Origin: JAAYSA01 sp035367155
GTDB lineage: Bacteria; Bacillota_I; Bacilli_A; RFN20; CAG-826
Direction of reading: 5' to 3'
DNA: 27,990 nt
Assembly (NCBI GenBank): GCA_035367155.1
Contig: DAOSJI010000013.1
Span: 1-27,990 of the forward strand
Position numbers and translations under genes: made by a program. The notes beneath the pieces are model-generated. The model was given only the letters and a program-made list of their open reading frames with translations. It made no database searches and had not been told where the DNA came from. Numbering within the stretch: position 1 is the first letter of the stretch; each line of letters begins with the position of its first letter. Positions 15,132-22,985 of this stretch are shown one piece after another.

Positions 15132-16277
15132 TTAGCTAACTAATTCACTTCTATTTGTTACTAAATTATATCGATACATATCACTAACGCCAGTTTCAAA
15201 GTATAAGTAGCGATTAATAACATTAATATTACAAACCGCGGAAGCAAAACTAATTGTGCGATCATATGTTTTCGTTACATAATTATATACATGAATTCCA
15301 GTGTTACTAGCGTAATATAAATACTTATCATCACAGTTAAAACTATGATAAGCATATTGGTTATCAATAAAGGTTATGGTATCAGTACTTTGTTCATATA
15401 AATAAAGGAATTCGCCTTCATCGCTTTTAAGTATGAAAAAGAAAACACGCTTTGTGGAATCATAATAATCATTTTGTAAAAATAGAGCATGTTCGATTGA
15501 ACTAAATCCAAGTGAGGCAAAATTCTTAATTGTGTTTTGGCCCATCATATTATTAGCCATTAATCTAAGAGTAGTCGGTTCGGTCGAAGTATGGAAAATT
15601 ATTAAACCATCTTCAAGATTAACTGATTGAATTTTTTTTAATTCTTTTACTCTTTGCATTGTATCTGCTTTGTAGTAGATAAACCATTCATCTTCGCTAC
15701 CATATTCTGGAATTGTTGTCTTTACATATAAATATGTTGTTTGACGAGAGACATAATTAACTGTACGATCAATAACGAAATTAGATTCACTAGTTACTAG
15801 ATCTCGACAAAAAAGATATTGTGTTTCGCCTGCTACAAAAAAGAGTTTATCTTCATAAAGCGTTAGATATTTAATATTACTAGAACCAGAAGATATTGTA
15901 ATCCTTTCTTTTGTTTCAGGATTATAGCTATAAATCTTTCCTTTATTAGCATAATAGTGTAATTTCCTATTAAAATCGTAAGTTGCTAATCCATTATTAT
16001 GTGTATTACCGTTTGTATTTCCGTATACATAACTATTAGTTAAAAAGGAAACTTCTTCATTTGCTAGATTTTCTGAAGTAGATGAATCTTCACTTGAAGA
16101 ATCATCACTTGTTGAATCACTACTTGGTGGTGGCGTCGTAGAGGTAGTTGTTGAAGTCGATTCACTACGTTGGCTAGTTGGTTCGTCTTCACTAATAGAG
16201 ATGGGTCTAGATGATTTACACCCACTTAAAAGCATCAAAAAAACGATACAAAGTGTCGCAAGATGTCTTATTTTCAT
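15132..16277 (-). CDS. Propeller-like surface lipoprotein (intact member of a three-copy family)
   Basis: 381 residues. Lipobox L-S-G-C (C20), then a Ser/Thr/Asp/Glu-rich stalk (about 22-75), then a domain rich in tyrosine with regularly spaced Y-x-Y or L-Y-F strands (for example N-Y-V-S-R-Q-T-T-Y-L-Y-V and N-R-Y-L-Y-F-E-T). This spacing suggests a beta-propeller of the DUF5050/LRP-like sort, but I cannot assign the family firmly. Two paralogues lie at 21830 and 22986 and share G-N-T-N-G-N near the stalk, the S-R-Q/G-R-Q motif and the C-terminal Y-R-Y. Both of those carry lesions, so this may be the only working copy. AGGGGG lies about 13 bases before the ATG. The function is unknown; a binding or sensing role at the cell surface is inferred. 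Confidence 0.8.
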   Translation of the reverse strand: MKIRHLATLCIVFLMLLSGCKSSRPISISEDEPTSQRSESTSTTTSTTPPPSSDSTSDDSSSEDSSTSENLANEEVSFLTNSYVYGNTNGNTHNNGLATYDFNRKLHYYANKGKIYSYNPETKERITISSGSSNIKYLTLYEDKLFFVAGETQYLFCRDLVTSESNFVIDRTVNYVSRQTTYLYVKTTIPEYGSEDEWFIYYKADTMQRVKELKKIQSVNLEDGLIIFHTSTEPTTLRLMANNMMGQNTIKNFASLGFSSIEHALFLQNDYYDSTKRVFFFILKSDEGEFLYLYEQSTDTITFIDNQYAYHSFNCDDKYLYYASNTGIHVYNYVTKTYDRTISFASAVCNINVINRYLYFETGVSDMYRYNLVTNRSELVS

Positions 16278-16308
16278 GTTTATTTTATTTCCCCCTGGAT
16301 ATATTTTT

Positions 16309-16337
16309 ATTTTAGCATTTTATTACAATACTCAATA
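16309..16337 (-). promoter_or_regulatory. Possible promoter of the propeller lipoprotein gene
   Basis: Minus strand TATTGA (16332-16337), 17 bp, TAAAAT (16309-16314). The -35 is weak. Confidence 0.3.
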
Positions 16338-16391
16338 TATAATTTAGCGGAAAATTAACTAACAATTAGAATAAAATAGTATCTTTTTGTT

Positions 16392-16417
16392 AAATATTTC
16401 ATACAATCGAAATATTT
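16392..16417. promoter_or_regulatory. Inverted repeat between divergent genes
   Basis: AAATATTTC (16392-16400) and GAAATATTT (16409-16417) are perfect 9-bp arms separated by 8 bp, midway between the divergent lipoprotein and M28 peptidase genes. The position suits an operator acting on one or both promoters. In DNA this AT-rich it could also be chance. Confidence 0.3.
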
Positions 16418-16497
16418 TGAAAATTGTTAGAAAAAAGTTTTATTCATTTCTATTTTAAAAAAACATGTTAGCATTATTAAGTAAGGAGAATTTTGCT

Positions 16498-17691
16498 ATG
16501 AATGTAGAAAAAATAACTAAAGATGTTCTAAAAGAAACTGAAACGATTATTGATAAATTTGGACCGCGTCTAGCAGGAACGAAAGCTTCTCTTGATGCGG
16601 CTGATTACTTATTCGAGGATGCAAAAAAATATAGCGATGAGGCACAATCAGAAGACTTCTATGTTAATAAAGGTGCATTTTTAGGCTGGATTAACATTTT
16701 AGTCATCTTTTATATTTTAGGTTTTCTCTTTTTCTATCATCTTCCAGTTGTAACACTAGTTTTATTAGCTCTTAGCGTTTTAATATTATATTTACAATTT
16801 ATTCGCTATTTGCCAGTAATTGACTTCTTATTTCCAAAAAGAAAAGCTCGAAATGTTTACGGCGTTATTGAACCAAAAGGCGAAGTTAAACAGCAAATTA
16901 TCGTAAGCGGCCATCATGATAGTGCAAATGTTTTTAACTTTTTCATTCATCAACCAAAGCTTTATAACTTGCGCGTTACTGGATCAATTGTATTTGTTGT
17001 TTTGGCGCTTTTACTTTCAATTGCAAATCTAATTTTTAAAAACGACATCTTTCGCTATGTTTCACTTGGAATTATTGGTTTAGGTTTATTTCTTGTTGTG
17101 CAAATGTGGTTTTTTAGAAGTAAAAAAGGAACGCCTGGAGCAGGTGATAATCTTGCCTCAACACAAATTGCTTTTCAGTTAGGTAAACATTTCTATAACG
17201 CTAAAGGAACAGATAAAGAATTAAAACATACACGACTAATTTTTATGTCTTTTGATGCTGAAGAGGAAGGTCTTAGAGGCGCAAGAGCCTTTGTTAAACG
17301 TCATAAAGACAAACTATTAGAAACAAAAACTTATCTATTAAATATCGAGTGTTTATTTGATGAAAATGAACTCTTCTTCTTAACAAGTGATATTAACGAT
17401 AGTGTAAAACTAAGCGACAATTTAGCTACTGAACTCGTTAGTATTGCAACTGAGTTAGGTGTAAAAACACATAAACAAAATATCACCGTCCTAACCGGCG
17501 GTACAGATGCTGGAGAGTTTGGCAAAATTAAAGTTGAAGCTACAACTCTAATGGGAATGCCGTGGACCAATGATACAAGAAGCAATGTTTATCACACACC
17601 TAAAGATACAGTTGATAAAGTATCAACTAAAGCAGTTGAACATACTCTAAATATTTTTCATACTTATATTGTTAATAAAGACAGCAAATAA
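16498..17691 (+). CDS. Membrane-embedded M28 family zinc metallopeptidase
   Basis: 397 residues from the ATG at 16498, chosen because AAGGAG lies nine bases before it; an in-frame ATG at 16465 has no ribosome binding site. Family M28 ligands are present: H139-H-D141, G-A-G-D217-N-L-A, D-A-E255-E256-E-G, E284 in N-I-E and H366 in Y-H-T-P-K-D, consistent with a di-zinc aminopeptidase. Hydrophobic segments at about 63-82 and 84-110 precede the catalytic core. Two more, about 161-182 and 188-206, lie between the first and second metal ligands, where most M28 enzymes have only a short loop. Which side of the membrane the active site faces is not evident. It is one of only two plus-strand genes here. 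Confidence 0.88.
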   Translation: MNVEKITKDVLKETETIIDKFGPRLAGTKASLDAADYLFEDAKKYSDEAQSEDFYVNKGAFLGWINILVIFYILGFLFFYHLPVVTLVLLALSVLILYLQFIRYLPVIDFLFPKRKARNVYGVIEPKGEVKQQIIVSGHHDSANVFNFFIHQPKLYNLRVTGSIVFVVLALLLSIANLIFKNDIFRYVSLGIIGLGLFLVVQMWFFRSKKGTPGAGDNLASTQIAFQLGKHFYNAKGTDKELKHTRLIFMSFDAEEEGLRGARAFVKRHKDKLLETKTYLLNIECLFDENELFFLTSDINDSVKLSDNLATELVSIATELGVKTHKQNITVLTGGTDAGEFGKIKVEATTLMGMPWTNDTRSNVYHTPKDTVDKVSTKAVEHTLNIFHTYIVNKDSK

Positions 17692-17706
17692 ATATTGTTT
17701 TAAATC

Positions 17707-17735
17707 AAAAAGAACTGCAAAATGCTGTTCTTTTT
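17707..17735. terminator. Bidirectional terminator between convergent genes
   Basis: AAAAAGAACTGC (17707-17718) pairs with GCTGTTCTTTTT (17724-17735), with one T-T mismatch, around AAAAT. T-runs lie on both sides, serving the M28 peptidase (plus) and the PatB-like gene (minus). Confidence 0.8.
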
Positions 17736-17795
17736 TACAAAACTAATGTTTTTTAGTTATCGATAAGTTGAGAGCTATAACAAACTATTATTCTA

Positions 17796-18944
17796 TTACA
17801 TATATTTATCAAGATATTTTCCTAATATATTTAAACCCTTTTTTAACTGCGCCTCGCTACAAGCAAAGTTAAATCTAATAAAGCCTTCGCATTCTTCAGA
17901 GTATCTTTTGCCTTCATTAACTACCATTCCTAATTTTGCTAATTCATCTTTCATCTTAAGACAAGAAACATCTAAATAACTTAAATCTAACCATGCAAGA
18001 TAAGTTGCTTCTTGTTTTGTTACGCCCACTTTTGGATAATTATTTATAAAATATTCTTTTAATATCTTGTAGTTATTCGATAAATGTTTGTTTTGTAAAT
18101 CGAGCCATTCTTCAGAACAATTATAAGCAGCTTTTAGGGCAGTTAAACCGAAAATATTACCATAACTAAAATAATTGTTTTTTAAAAAACTTCTAAATTC
18201 ATTTGCAATTTCAAGGTCTTTTACAATTATGTTGGATGTTTTAAGCCCAGCAAGATTAAAAGATTTTGATACTGAATTAAAAACAATGATTTTATTATAA
18301 ATATCACTAAATTTGTTTAAAGATGTAAATTTGTTACCATCTAGAAGAATATCGCAATGAATTTCGTCAGATAAAATATAAGCATTATGTTTTTTTGCAA
18401 GTTCGATGATCTTTTTTAATTCTTCATAGTTAAATGCTCTTCCCGTTGGATTATGTGGGTTACAGAGTAAAATAAGCTTTTTACTATCGACTTGTTTTTC
18501 TAGTGAAGAAAAATCAATCAAGTAATAATTATCTTTATTTATTAAAGGGTTTTTAATAATTTGTAAACCATTATCTTCAATCACTGAATAGAAAGGGTTA
18601 TAAACGGGCGTTTGAATGATTACTCCATCTATTTTATCTTTTAAGAACTTAATCGCATGAAAAAGAGAAATCACAACTCCACTTGCAGGAATAATATTTT
18701 CTTTAACTAGATCATAGCCATATCTTCTTTTTGTCCAACGAATAATACTATCAAAGTATTCATTGTCTGGATAAGTATAGCCATATATTGGATGTTTTGC
18801 CCTCTCTATTAGACATTTTCTAATTGCCTCTGAAGTTGCATAATCACTATCTGCGATTGAAAAAGGTAATACATCTTCTTCTAGTAAATCCCATTTAGCA
18901 CAACTCGTATTTTTTCTAATTATTTTCTTATTAAATCTTTTCAT
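17796..18944 (-). CDS. patB: PatB/MalY-type pyridoxal-phosphate C-S lyase (cystathionine beta-lyase-like aminotransferase fold)
   Basis: 382 residues from the ATG at 18942-18944. An in-frame ATG four codons upstream is only a few bases from AGG and would add MVLN. The chosen start fits the family's usual opening (M-K-R-F ... R-K-N-T-S-C-A-K-W-D). Fold-type I features: A-D-S-D near 31 (A-D-M-D in relatives), G-Y-T-Y, N-P-H-N165-P-T-G, S-D193-E-I-H, PLP lysine K227 in S-V-S-K-S-F-N-L-A-G-L-K, and I-R-F-N-F-A at the C-terminus. Members of this branch cleave cystathionine or cysteine conjugates to thiol, pyruvate and ammonia. MalY also acts as a repressor partner in E. coli. The exact substrate cannot be read from sequence. 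TATAAT lies about 20 bases upstream. Confidence 0.85.
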   Translation of the reverse strand: MKRFNKKIIRKNTSCAKWDLLEEDVLPFSIADSDYATSEAIRKCLIERAKHPIYGYTYPDNEYFDSIIRWTKRRYGYDLVKENIIPASGVVISLFHAIKFLKDKIDGVIIQTPVYNPFYSVIEDNGLQIIKNPLINKDNYYLIDFSSLEKQVDSKKLILLCNPHNPTGRAFNYEELKKIIELAKKHNAYILSDEIHCDILLDGNKFTSLNKFSDIYNKIIVFNSVSKSFNLAGLKTSNIIVKDLEIANEFRSFLKNNYFSYGNIFGLTALKAAYNCSEEWLDLQNKHLSNNYKILKEYFINNYPKVGVTKQEATYLAWLDLSYLDVSCLKMKDELAKLGMVVNEGKRYSEECEGFIRFNFACSEAQLKKGLNILGKYLDKYM

Positions 18945-19014
18945 ATTAAGCACCATCCTGTTTATTATAACATTTATAATTTGTGAGTAATATGCTCTTC
19001 TTTTTGTAATTAAA

Positions 19015-19054
19015 AAAAGGGATTCGTTTTCTTAAATTGACTTGAACCCCTTTT
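19015..19054 (-). terminator. Intrinsic terminator after the DUF3021 gene
   Basis: AAAAGGGGTT pairs with AATCCCTTTT (one G-U) across a 20-nt loop on the minus strand and runs into seven T. Confidence 0.7.
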
Positions 19055-19074
19055 AAATTAAAGTTAATAATCGT

Positions 19075-19542
19075 TTACTTTTTTTCGCTTAACTTATCAT
19101 TTATTGCTTTAATTTCTTTACGCATTATTAAATATGTAGTAACCCAAATAACTGCGTAAATAACGCTAAATATTAGTATAAATAGTAAGATAGCTAAGAT
19201 CTTCAGTGGAAACCATCTCAAGAAGACCCCTCCTAAAAACATTGGAATAATAGTTACAAAGTAATAAATAGCACTTCTTTTTAATAAACTCCATTCTTCT
19301 TTTGGCCATATTTCACTAGCTAGCGAAAAGGAAAGTCCAATTATTCCATAAACAAGTGCCGCTAGAAGTGTAGCAACTATTTCATTTCCACCCATCATTT
19401 CTAGAAAACTTGGAACAACAGGTATAAATTTAGCGCCCTCTACTACGATTGCAGCAATAATAATTGAAAACAAATGTCCAATACCAATTCCGCCTAGAAA
19501 ACCAAATACACCTAATGACACTAATCTTTTTGCTTTACTCAT
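19075..19542 (-). CDS. DUF3021-type four-helix membrane protein
   Basis: 155 residues with four hydrophobic segments (about 9-35, 52-75, 87-109 and 113-137) and a charged cytoplasmic tail. Size, topology and position directly after a LytTR regulator match the DUF3021 membrane proteins that accompany LytTR transcription factors in Firmicutes. In the LytTR regulatory systems of streptococci the membrane partner restrains the DNA-binding protein, and the same role is inferred here. AAGGAGG precedes the ATG, and only 13 bases separate it from the LytTR gene, so the two are co-transcribed. Confidence 0.75.
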   Translation of the reverse strand: MSKAKRLVSLGVFGFLGGIGIGHLFSIIIAAIVVEGAKFIPVVPSFLEMMGGNEIVATLLAALVYGIIGLSFSLASEIWPKEEWSLLKRSAIYYFVTIIPMFLGGVFLRWFPLKILAILLFILIFSVIYAVIWVTTYLIMRKEIKAINDKLSEKK

Positions 19543-19555
19543 GATTTTTCCCTCC

Positions 19556-19996
19556 TTACATCCCTAAGTAATTTTTGACATCTTTTAATTTACGTCTTGA
19601 AACATATACAGTATCGCCGTTAACTAAATGAACACTAATCGTACCAGTAAATGAAAGGTCAAAGTTTTTAACATGTTTTAAATTAATAATATCCGAGCGT
19701 GAGATCCTTAAAAACGATTGTTTATCAAGTTTTTCTTCTAATTCTCCCAAAGTTTCTTTTGTTTTAAATTCTTGCTCTTTTGTCACGATATAAACATTAC
19801 CGCTGCAAGCATAGGTGCGTATAATATCTTCTTGATTTATAGATGCGACACGATAGCCAACATATCCTACGATTTGATCTTGTTTAAGACTGGCGATATT
19901 TCGTTCTAACTCTAAGATATCTTCATCTAGTTCATTAGCTAAAATTATAACTGTTGTTTCTTTAACATCTTTATCTATTTTTACTTCTACTTTCAC
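19556..19996 (-). CDS. LytTR-family DNA-binding transcriptional regulator
   Basis: 146 residues. The first 40 are a short leader domain. About 44-146 is a LytTR domain: Y-V-G-Y-R-V-A-S-I, a strand with I-R-T-Y-A-C-S-G-N-V-Y-I-V, L-E-E-K-L-D-K-Q-S-F-L-R-I-S-R-S-D-I-I-N-L, and the closing V-Y-V-S-R-R-K-L-K-D-V-K-N-Y-L-G, which is diagnostic. There is no receiver domain, so activity is probably set by the membrane partner encoded next. The start is GTG at 19994-19996, supported by AAAGGAG nine bases upstream. The promoter has a perfect palindrome over the predicted start of transcription. Confidence 0.9.
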   Translation of the reverse strand: MKVEVKIDKDVKETTVIILANELDEDILELERNIASLKQDQIVGYVGYRVASINQEDIIRTYACSGNVYIVTKEQEFKTKETLGELEEKLDKQSFLRISRSDIINLKHVKNFDLSFTGTISVHLVNGDTVYVSRRKLKDVKNYLGM

Positions 19997-20034
19997 TTAC
20001 TTTAACTCCTTTGCTTTCATTTGTTTTAACTTTT

Positions 20035-20078
20035 TTGTGATCACAACTTTATTCTATCTAGTGGATTTTTAATGTCAA
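20035..20078 (-). promoter_or_regulatory. LytTR operon promoter with palindromic operator
   Basis: Minus strand TTGACA (20073-20078), 16 bp, TAGAAT (20051-20056), then TTGTGATCACAA, a perfect 12-bp palindrome (20035-20046) covering the expected +1. A second TTGAC lies 22 bp upstream of the -35, a spacing like that of LytTR direct repeats, so autoregulation is possible. Confidence 0.6.
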
Positions 20079-20342
20079 CGAATTAGGGATAAGTGGTCAA
20101 TTTTAACCGATGAATGGTAATTAAAGTCTAAAAAATCTTACTGATTAATATATTTTTAAATACGGGTTCCGTATTATTAATATCAATAAAAATGAAGGTC
20201 AAATTTTAAAAAAATCACAAATTAAGTTACTATTTCAATGTTTTTAAAAAATACATTTCCGTCTTTTTCAAGGGTTTTATTCCTAAATTTTCATATAAAC
20301 ATTTATGTATTAGAATTATAAAGCTACAGTTTCTACTAATAT
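20079..20342. other. Non-coding stretch between the LytTR promoter and a membrane-protein gene
   Basis: No gene is seen. It contains a hairpin, AATACGG/CCGTATT with a GTT loop (20159-20175), followed on the minus strand by TTTAAAAATAT. This could be a weak terminator for the membrane-protein gene about 170 bases upstream. It also contains a two-unit 23-bp repeat. Confidence 0.5.
20254..20299. repeat. Two degenerate 23-bp repeat units (dispersed family, copy C)
   Basis: TTCC motifs at 20257 and 20280 are exactly 23 bp apart. The first unit shares TTTCCG, TTTTTCA and the GGTTTTATTCC junction with the array at 27348-27439, and the second is more diverged. It lies in a gene-free stretch. Confidence 0.5.
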
Positions 20343-20768
20343 TTAAAGCAATACCCACATTGCAACAATTAAAAGACAAAGCATAAACAATATACAAAGT
20401 TGTCTTGCTATTATGCGTATTTGTTCTTGAGGAAAATAATCTTTCATATAAGCAATCATTTCAGGATCTTCACTCTGTTTGTTTTTCTTTTCAAATGCAA
20501 TAAGTTGTTGTGTAACTTCAAATTGCTTAAAAAAGTACATTGCTAATAGACCTATAGTAATAACAATTTTAATTACTAAGCCCCAACTTAACCAAACACC
20601 CGCAATTGATACTGTTCCAAAAGCACAGTAAAGTATAACTTTAATAAGAAGTTTTAGGTTAAACTTTTTCTCACAAACTCTATCTAACAAATTAGATAAT
20701 GATAAAAACATTATTACACCCATGCAAATAGTTAAGAATACTTTAGTCATTAATATAAAGCCATACAT
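20343..20768 (-). CDS. Small four-helix membrane protein, unknown
   Basis: 141 residues. Hydrophobic segments at about 4-24, 40-60, 62-82 and 120-141 flank a charged stretch (about 84-117, F-E-K-K-N-K-Q-S-E-D-P) likely to be cytoplasmic. No recognisable motif. AAGG precedes the ATG by nine bases, and a second in-frame ATG at residue 7 is possible. It stands alone, with gene-free DNA on both sides. Confidence 0.6.
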   Translation of the reverse strand: MYGFILMTKVFLTICMGVIMFLSLSNLLDRVCEKKFNLKLLIKVILYCAFGTVSIAGVWLSWGLVIKIVITIGLLAMYFFKQFEVTQQLIAFEKKNKQSEDPEMIAYMKDYFPQEQIRIIARQLCILFMLCLLIVAMWVLL

Positions 20769-20869
20769 TATAATTCGCCTTAAAATTCCCTCTTTTTCAG
20801 CTTTTTATATCTTCTAAATTTTAACATTAAATTACTATATTGTGATAAATGTTTTTTGCACTTACATAT

Positions 20870-20925
20870 TTATTCTCCCAATTTGATTAAAAATTGTGAG
20901 ATTTTTTAACGCTTTGGGAGAATAA
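20870..20925. repeat. Perfect 12-bp inverted repeat with 32-bp loop
   Basis: TTATTCTCCCAA (20870-20881) and TTGGGAGAATAA (20914-20925) are exact inverted copies. The T-run expected of a terminator is absent. It lies between the tRNA-His terminator and the small membrane-protein gene. It could be a MITE-like element or paired operator half-sites. Confidence 0.5.
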
Positions 20926-20955
20926 GTTTTAAATAATAAGAGAAAAAAGAAAAAC

Positions 20956-20971
20956 GGGCTCCTAAGAGCCC
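20956..20971 (-). terminator. Terminator of the tRNA-His gene
   Basis: GGGCTC-TTAG-GAGCCC on the minus strand followed by GTTTTTCTTTTTTC, starting 16 bases after the tRNA 3' end. Confidence 0.88.
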
Positions 20972-20987
20972 ATTTATCTAGTCAATA

Positions 20988-21064
20988 TGGGGCGACTGAT
21001 GGGACTTGAACCCACGAGTGTCTGGTTCACAGCCAGATGTGTTAACCGCTTCACCACAGCCGCC
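20988..21064 (-). tRNA. trnH: tRNA-His (GTG)
   Basis: 77 nt with the extra 5' G(-1) opposite C73, as expected for tRNA-His, and an encoded CCA. Acceptor GCGGCTG/CAGTCGC (one G-U), anticodon loop CTGTGAA, T arm GTGGG-TTCAAGT-CCCAT. It is a stand-alone gene with its own promoter and terminator. Confidence 0.96.
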
Positions 21065-21074
21065 ACGCTTGATT

Positions 21075-21103
21075 ATTGTATTAATTATAATGCCTTTTGT
21101 CAA
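21075..21103 (-). promoter_or_regulatory. Promoter of tRNA-His
   Basis: Minus strand TTGACA (21098-21103), 17 bp, TACAAT (21075-21080), eleven bases before the tRNA. It sits immediately after the NUDIX gene stop. Confidence 0.8.
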
Positions 21104-21108
21104 AGCAA

Positions 21109-21642
21109 TTATAAATTAAGTGCGTTTTTTGCGATTAAATCGCTAATTAATTCTAAAATTGGAAGTTCCCTACGCTTTACTAGAAGCGAGACACCAAATT
21201 CATCTTGCTCCTTCATTAATCTAATTGCTTCTTCAATAGACACATATACAAGACGATAAATAAGGCGTCTTTCATCTAATTCCAAATGTTGATTGCCAGT
21301 CTTTGTAATTTTAAATAAGTAATAGTGAGAATAGTTTTCTTGCTCGATTAAATTATAAAAATCATGAACTACGCCAAGTTTGGGTCCTACCACCCCTTCT
21401 ACACCTAACTCTTCATTAAGTTCACGCTTTAGAGCCTCTTCGTGACATTCACTATTTTTTAAACCTCCGCCAGGAAGTTCGTAATAGTTTCGTTTCCCAA
21501 ATTGATCTATTGCTTTAATATGTACGAGGCAAATCTTATTATCACTATTAAAACATACCGCTCTTACAGCATGTCTAGTATGCGTAATTTTAGTATACGG
21601 ATATTGGTCATCTTTAAGTGATAATCTAATTTCTTTAATCAT
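21109..21642 (-). CDS. NUDIX hydrolase
   Basis: 177 residues. The complete Nudix box lies at 59-81: G59-x5-E65-x7-R73-E74-x2-E77-E78-x-G80-V, preceded by the usual Y-Y-E-L-P-G-G-G. Such enzymes cleave nucleoside diphosphates linked to another moiety, using Mg2+ bound by the box glutamates. The N-terminal 20 residues and the region past 100 (V-V-H-D-F-Y-N-L, S-H-Y-Y-L-F) do not single out a substrate; ADP-ribose-type or house-cleaning activity is possible. GAGG precedes the ATG. Confidence 0.9.
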   Translation of the reverse strand: MIKEIRLSLKDDQYPYTKITHTRHAVRAVCFNSDNKICLVHIKAIDQFGKRNYYELPGGGLKNSECHEEALKRELNEELGVEGVVGPKLGVVHDFYNLIEQENYSHYYLFKITKTGNQHLELDERRLIYRLVYVSIEEAIRLMKEQDEFGVSLLVKRRELPILELISDLIAKNALNL

Positions 21643-21787
21643 TTTAGCCTCTTTTTGTAAAATTGATGACGTTTTTGCTCGATAATTGCATGTTATTATT
21701 ACCTAAGATATGTTAACAAAAACTTATTATTTGCACCTTTTATATATTACACGCTCAAGTATTAAAAACAAACTAAATTATAGTTTA

Positions 21788-21809
21788 AAAACTCCCCGCG
21801 GGGAGTTTT
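21788..21809 (-). terminator. Terminator after the second propeller lipoprotein copy
   Basis: A perfect 22-bp palindrome with AAAACTCCCC/GGGGAGTTTT arms, followed on the minus strand by TTTTTAAAC-type sequence, 20 bases after the stop at 21830. Confidence 0.85.
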
Positions 21810-21829
21810 AATAATAGTTTTTTTTGAAA

Positions 21830-22903
21830 CTAAATAACTTTTACTGGAACATTCCAGTCAGGATGATAACGATAAAAATCCCCAGTTGCACTATCAGTAA
21901 AATACATATATTGATTAACAACAAATAAATTAGCAATTTTTATTCCTTCTTGGAAGGTAATATATTCTTTGTGTTCTCGTTCAATATAATCATAAACAAC
22001 AATTTCATTATTCCTTCCTAAATAGACGTTTTTATCATCACTGTTAATAGCAGTTATCTCTTGACTAACAGATATAGTAGTTAGTTCGTCCGTTCCTGAA
22101 TCATAAAGATAAAAATCAGCAGTGCTGCCCCTTTCAAGGCGAACTACAAAAAGTTCTTGTTGAACTTGATTATCATCATTATAAAATTTTAGAAAATGCG
22201 AGAAATATAAACTCGTGAAGTTGCGATTTTCAAAACTAGCTACAGAGAATTCATGACTAAGAGCACTGGTTATACGTTTAATATCCAACCTATCAGCTCC
22301 ATCATTAAAGAAAATACCTGTCCCAAAAAGATTTATGTCACACTTTGAATTTATTCCATTTTTTAGACTTAGATCATTTGGATCATAATAACAAAGAAAC
22401 CCTCCTTGGCCTAAAGAAGGCTCTTCTTTCTGAAGATATAAGTAATTGAATTGTCTTCCTACATAGTAGACTTCTTTTTCAATAACACACTCAACAGATG
22501 AAGATGTTAAGTTAGCCTGATACAAATATTGTTCTTCTCCTGCTGTAAAAAATAATTTATCTCCGTGAAGACACAAATATTGAATTTCTGAGTAACTTTC
22601 AACGATTGTTTTCGTAACACCACTAATTGGATCCCAAGAGTAGATTTTTTCACCACTTACAAAATAGTGAAGCTTTTTATTCCAATCATAAACTGCTAAA
22701 CTTTTGTGTCTAATGTTTCCGTTTGTATTTCCAAAATTAGCGTTGTTACTTATATAGTTAACTTCCTCGTATTCAGGAACTTCTTCTGAAACTGGTGGTT
22801 AGCTACTTGGACTTGGTGGATCTTCTTTTCTACAACTACAACTACAACTATTCATAAAAATAGAAAAAGTTAAGAATCCAATAATTATTATTTTTGCTTT
22901 CAT
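21830..22903 (-). pseudogene. Propeller-like lipoprotein, copy 2, interrupted by one in-frame TAA
   Basis: Reading from the ATG at 22901-22903 gives a signal peptide ending M-N-S-C-S-C-S-C, then P-P-S-P-S-S, then an ochre stop at 22799-22801. The same frame continues without further interruption (P-P-V-S-E-E-V-P-E-Y) to the TAG at 21830, giving 357 codon positions in all. The downstream part aligns throughout with the intact copy at 15132: G-N-T-N-G-N, K-L-H-Y-F, V-G-R-Q-x-x-Y-L-Y-L and a C-terminal Y-R-Y. The lesion lies in the flexible stalk, so no domain is damaged, but a lipoprotein cannot be made without read-through. Everything else is intact, so the lesion is recent or is a sequencing error. 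The next paralogue lies 82 bases upstream with no terminator between. Confidence 0.85.
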
Positions 22904-22985
22904 ATTTTTCCGCCAAATATATTTTATCACGATTTATGTGAATAAATACTAATTAATTTTATCAGTAGGTTAAATTATAAAAATA

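Noticed and set aside
16465..16497. Upstream ATG adding 11 residues to the M28 peptidase
   Set aside because: There is no ribosome binding site before it, and AAGGAG lies downstream of it, correctly placed for the ATG at 16498.
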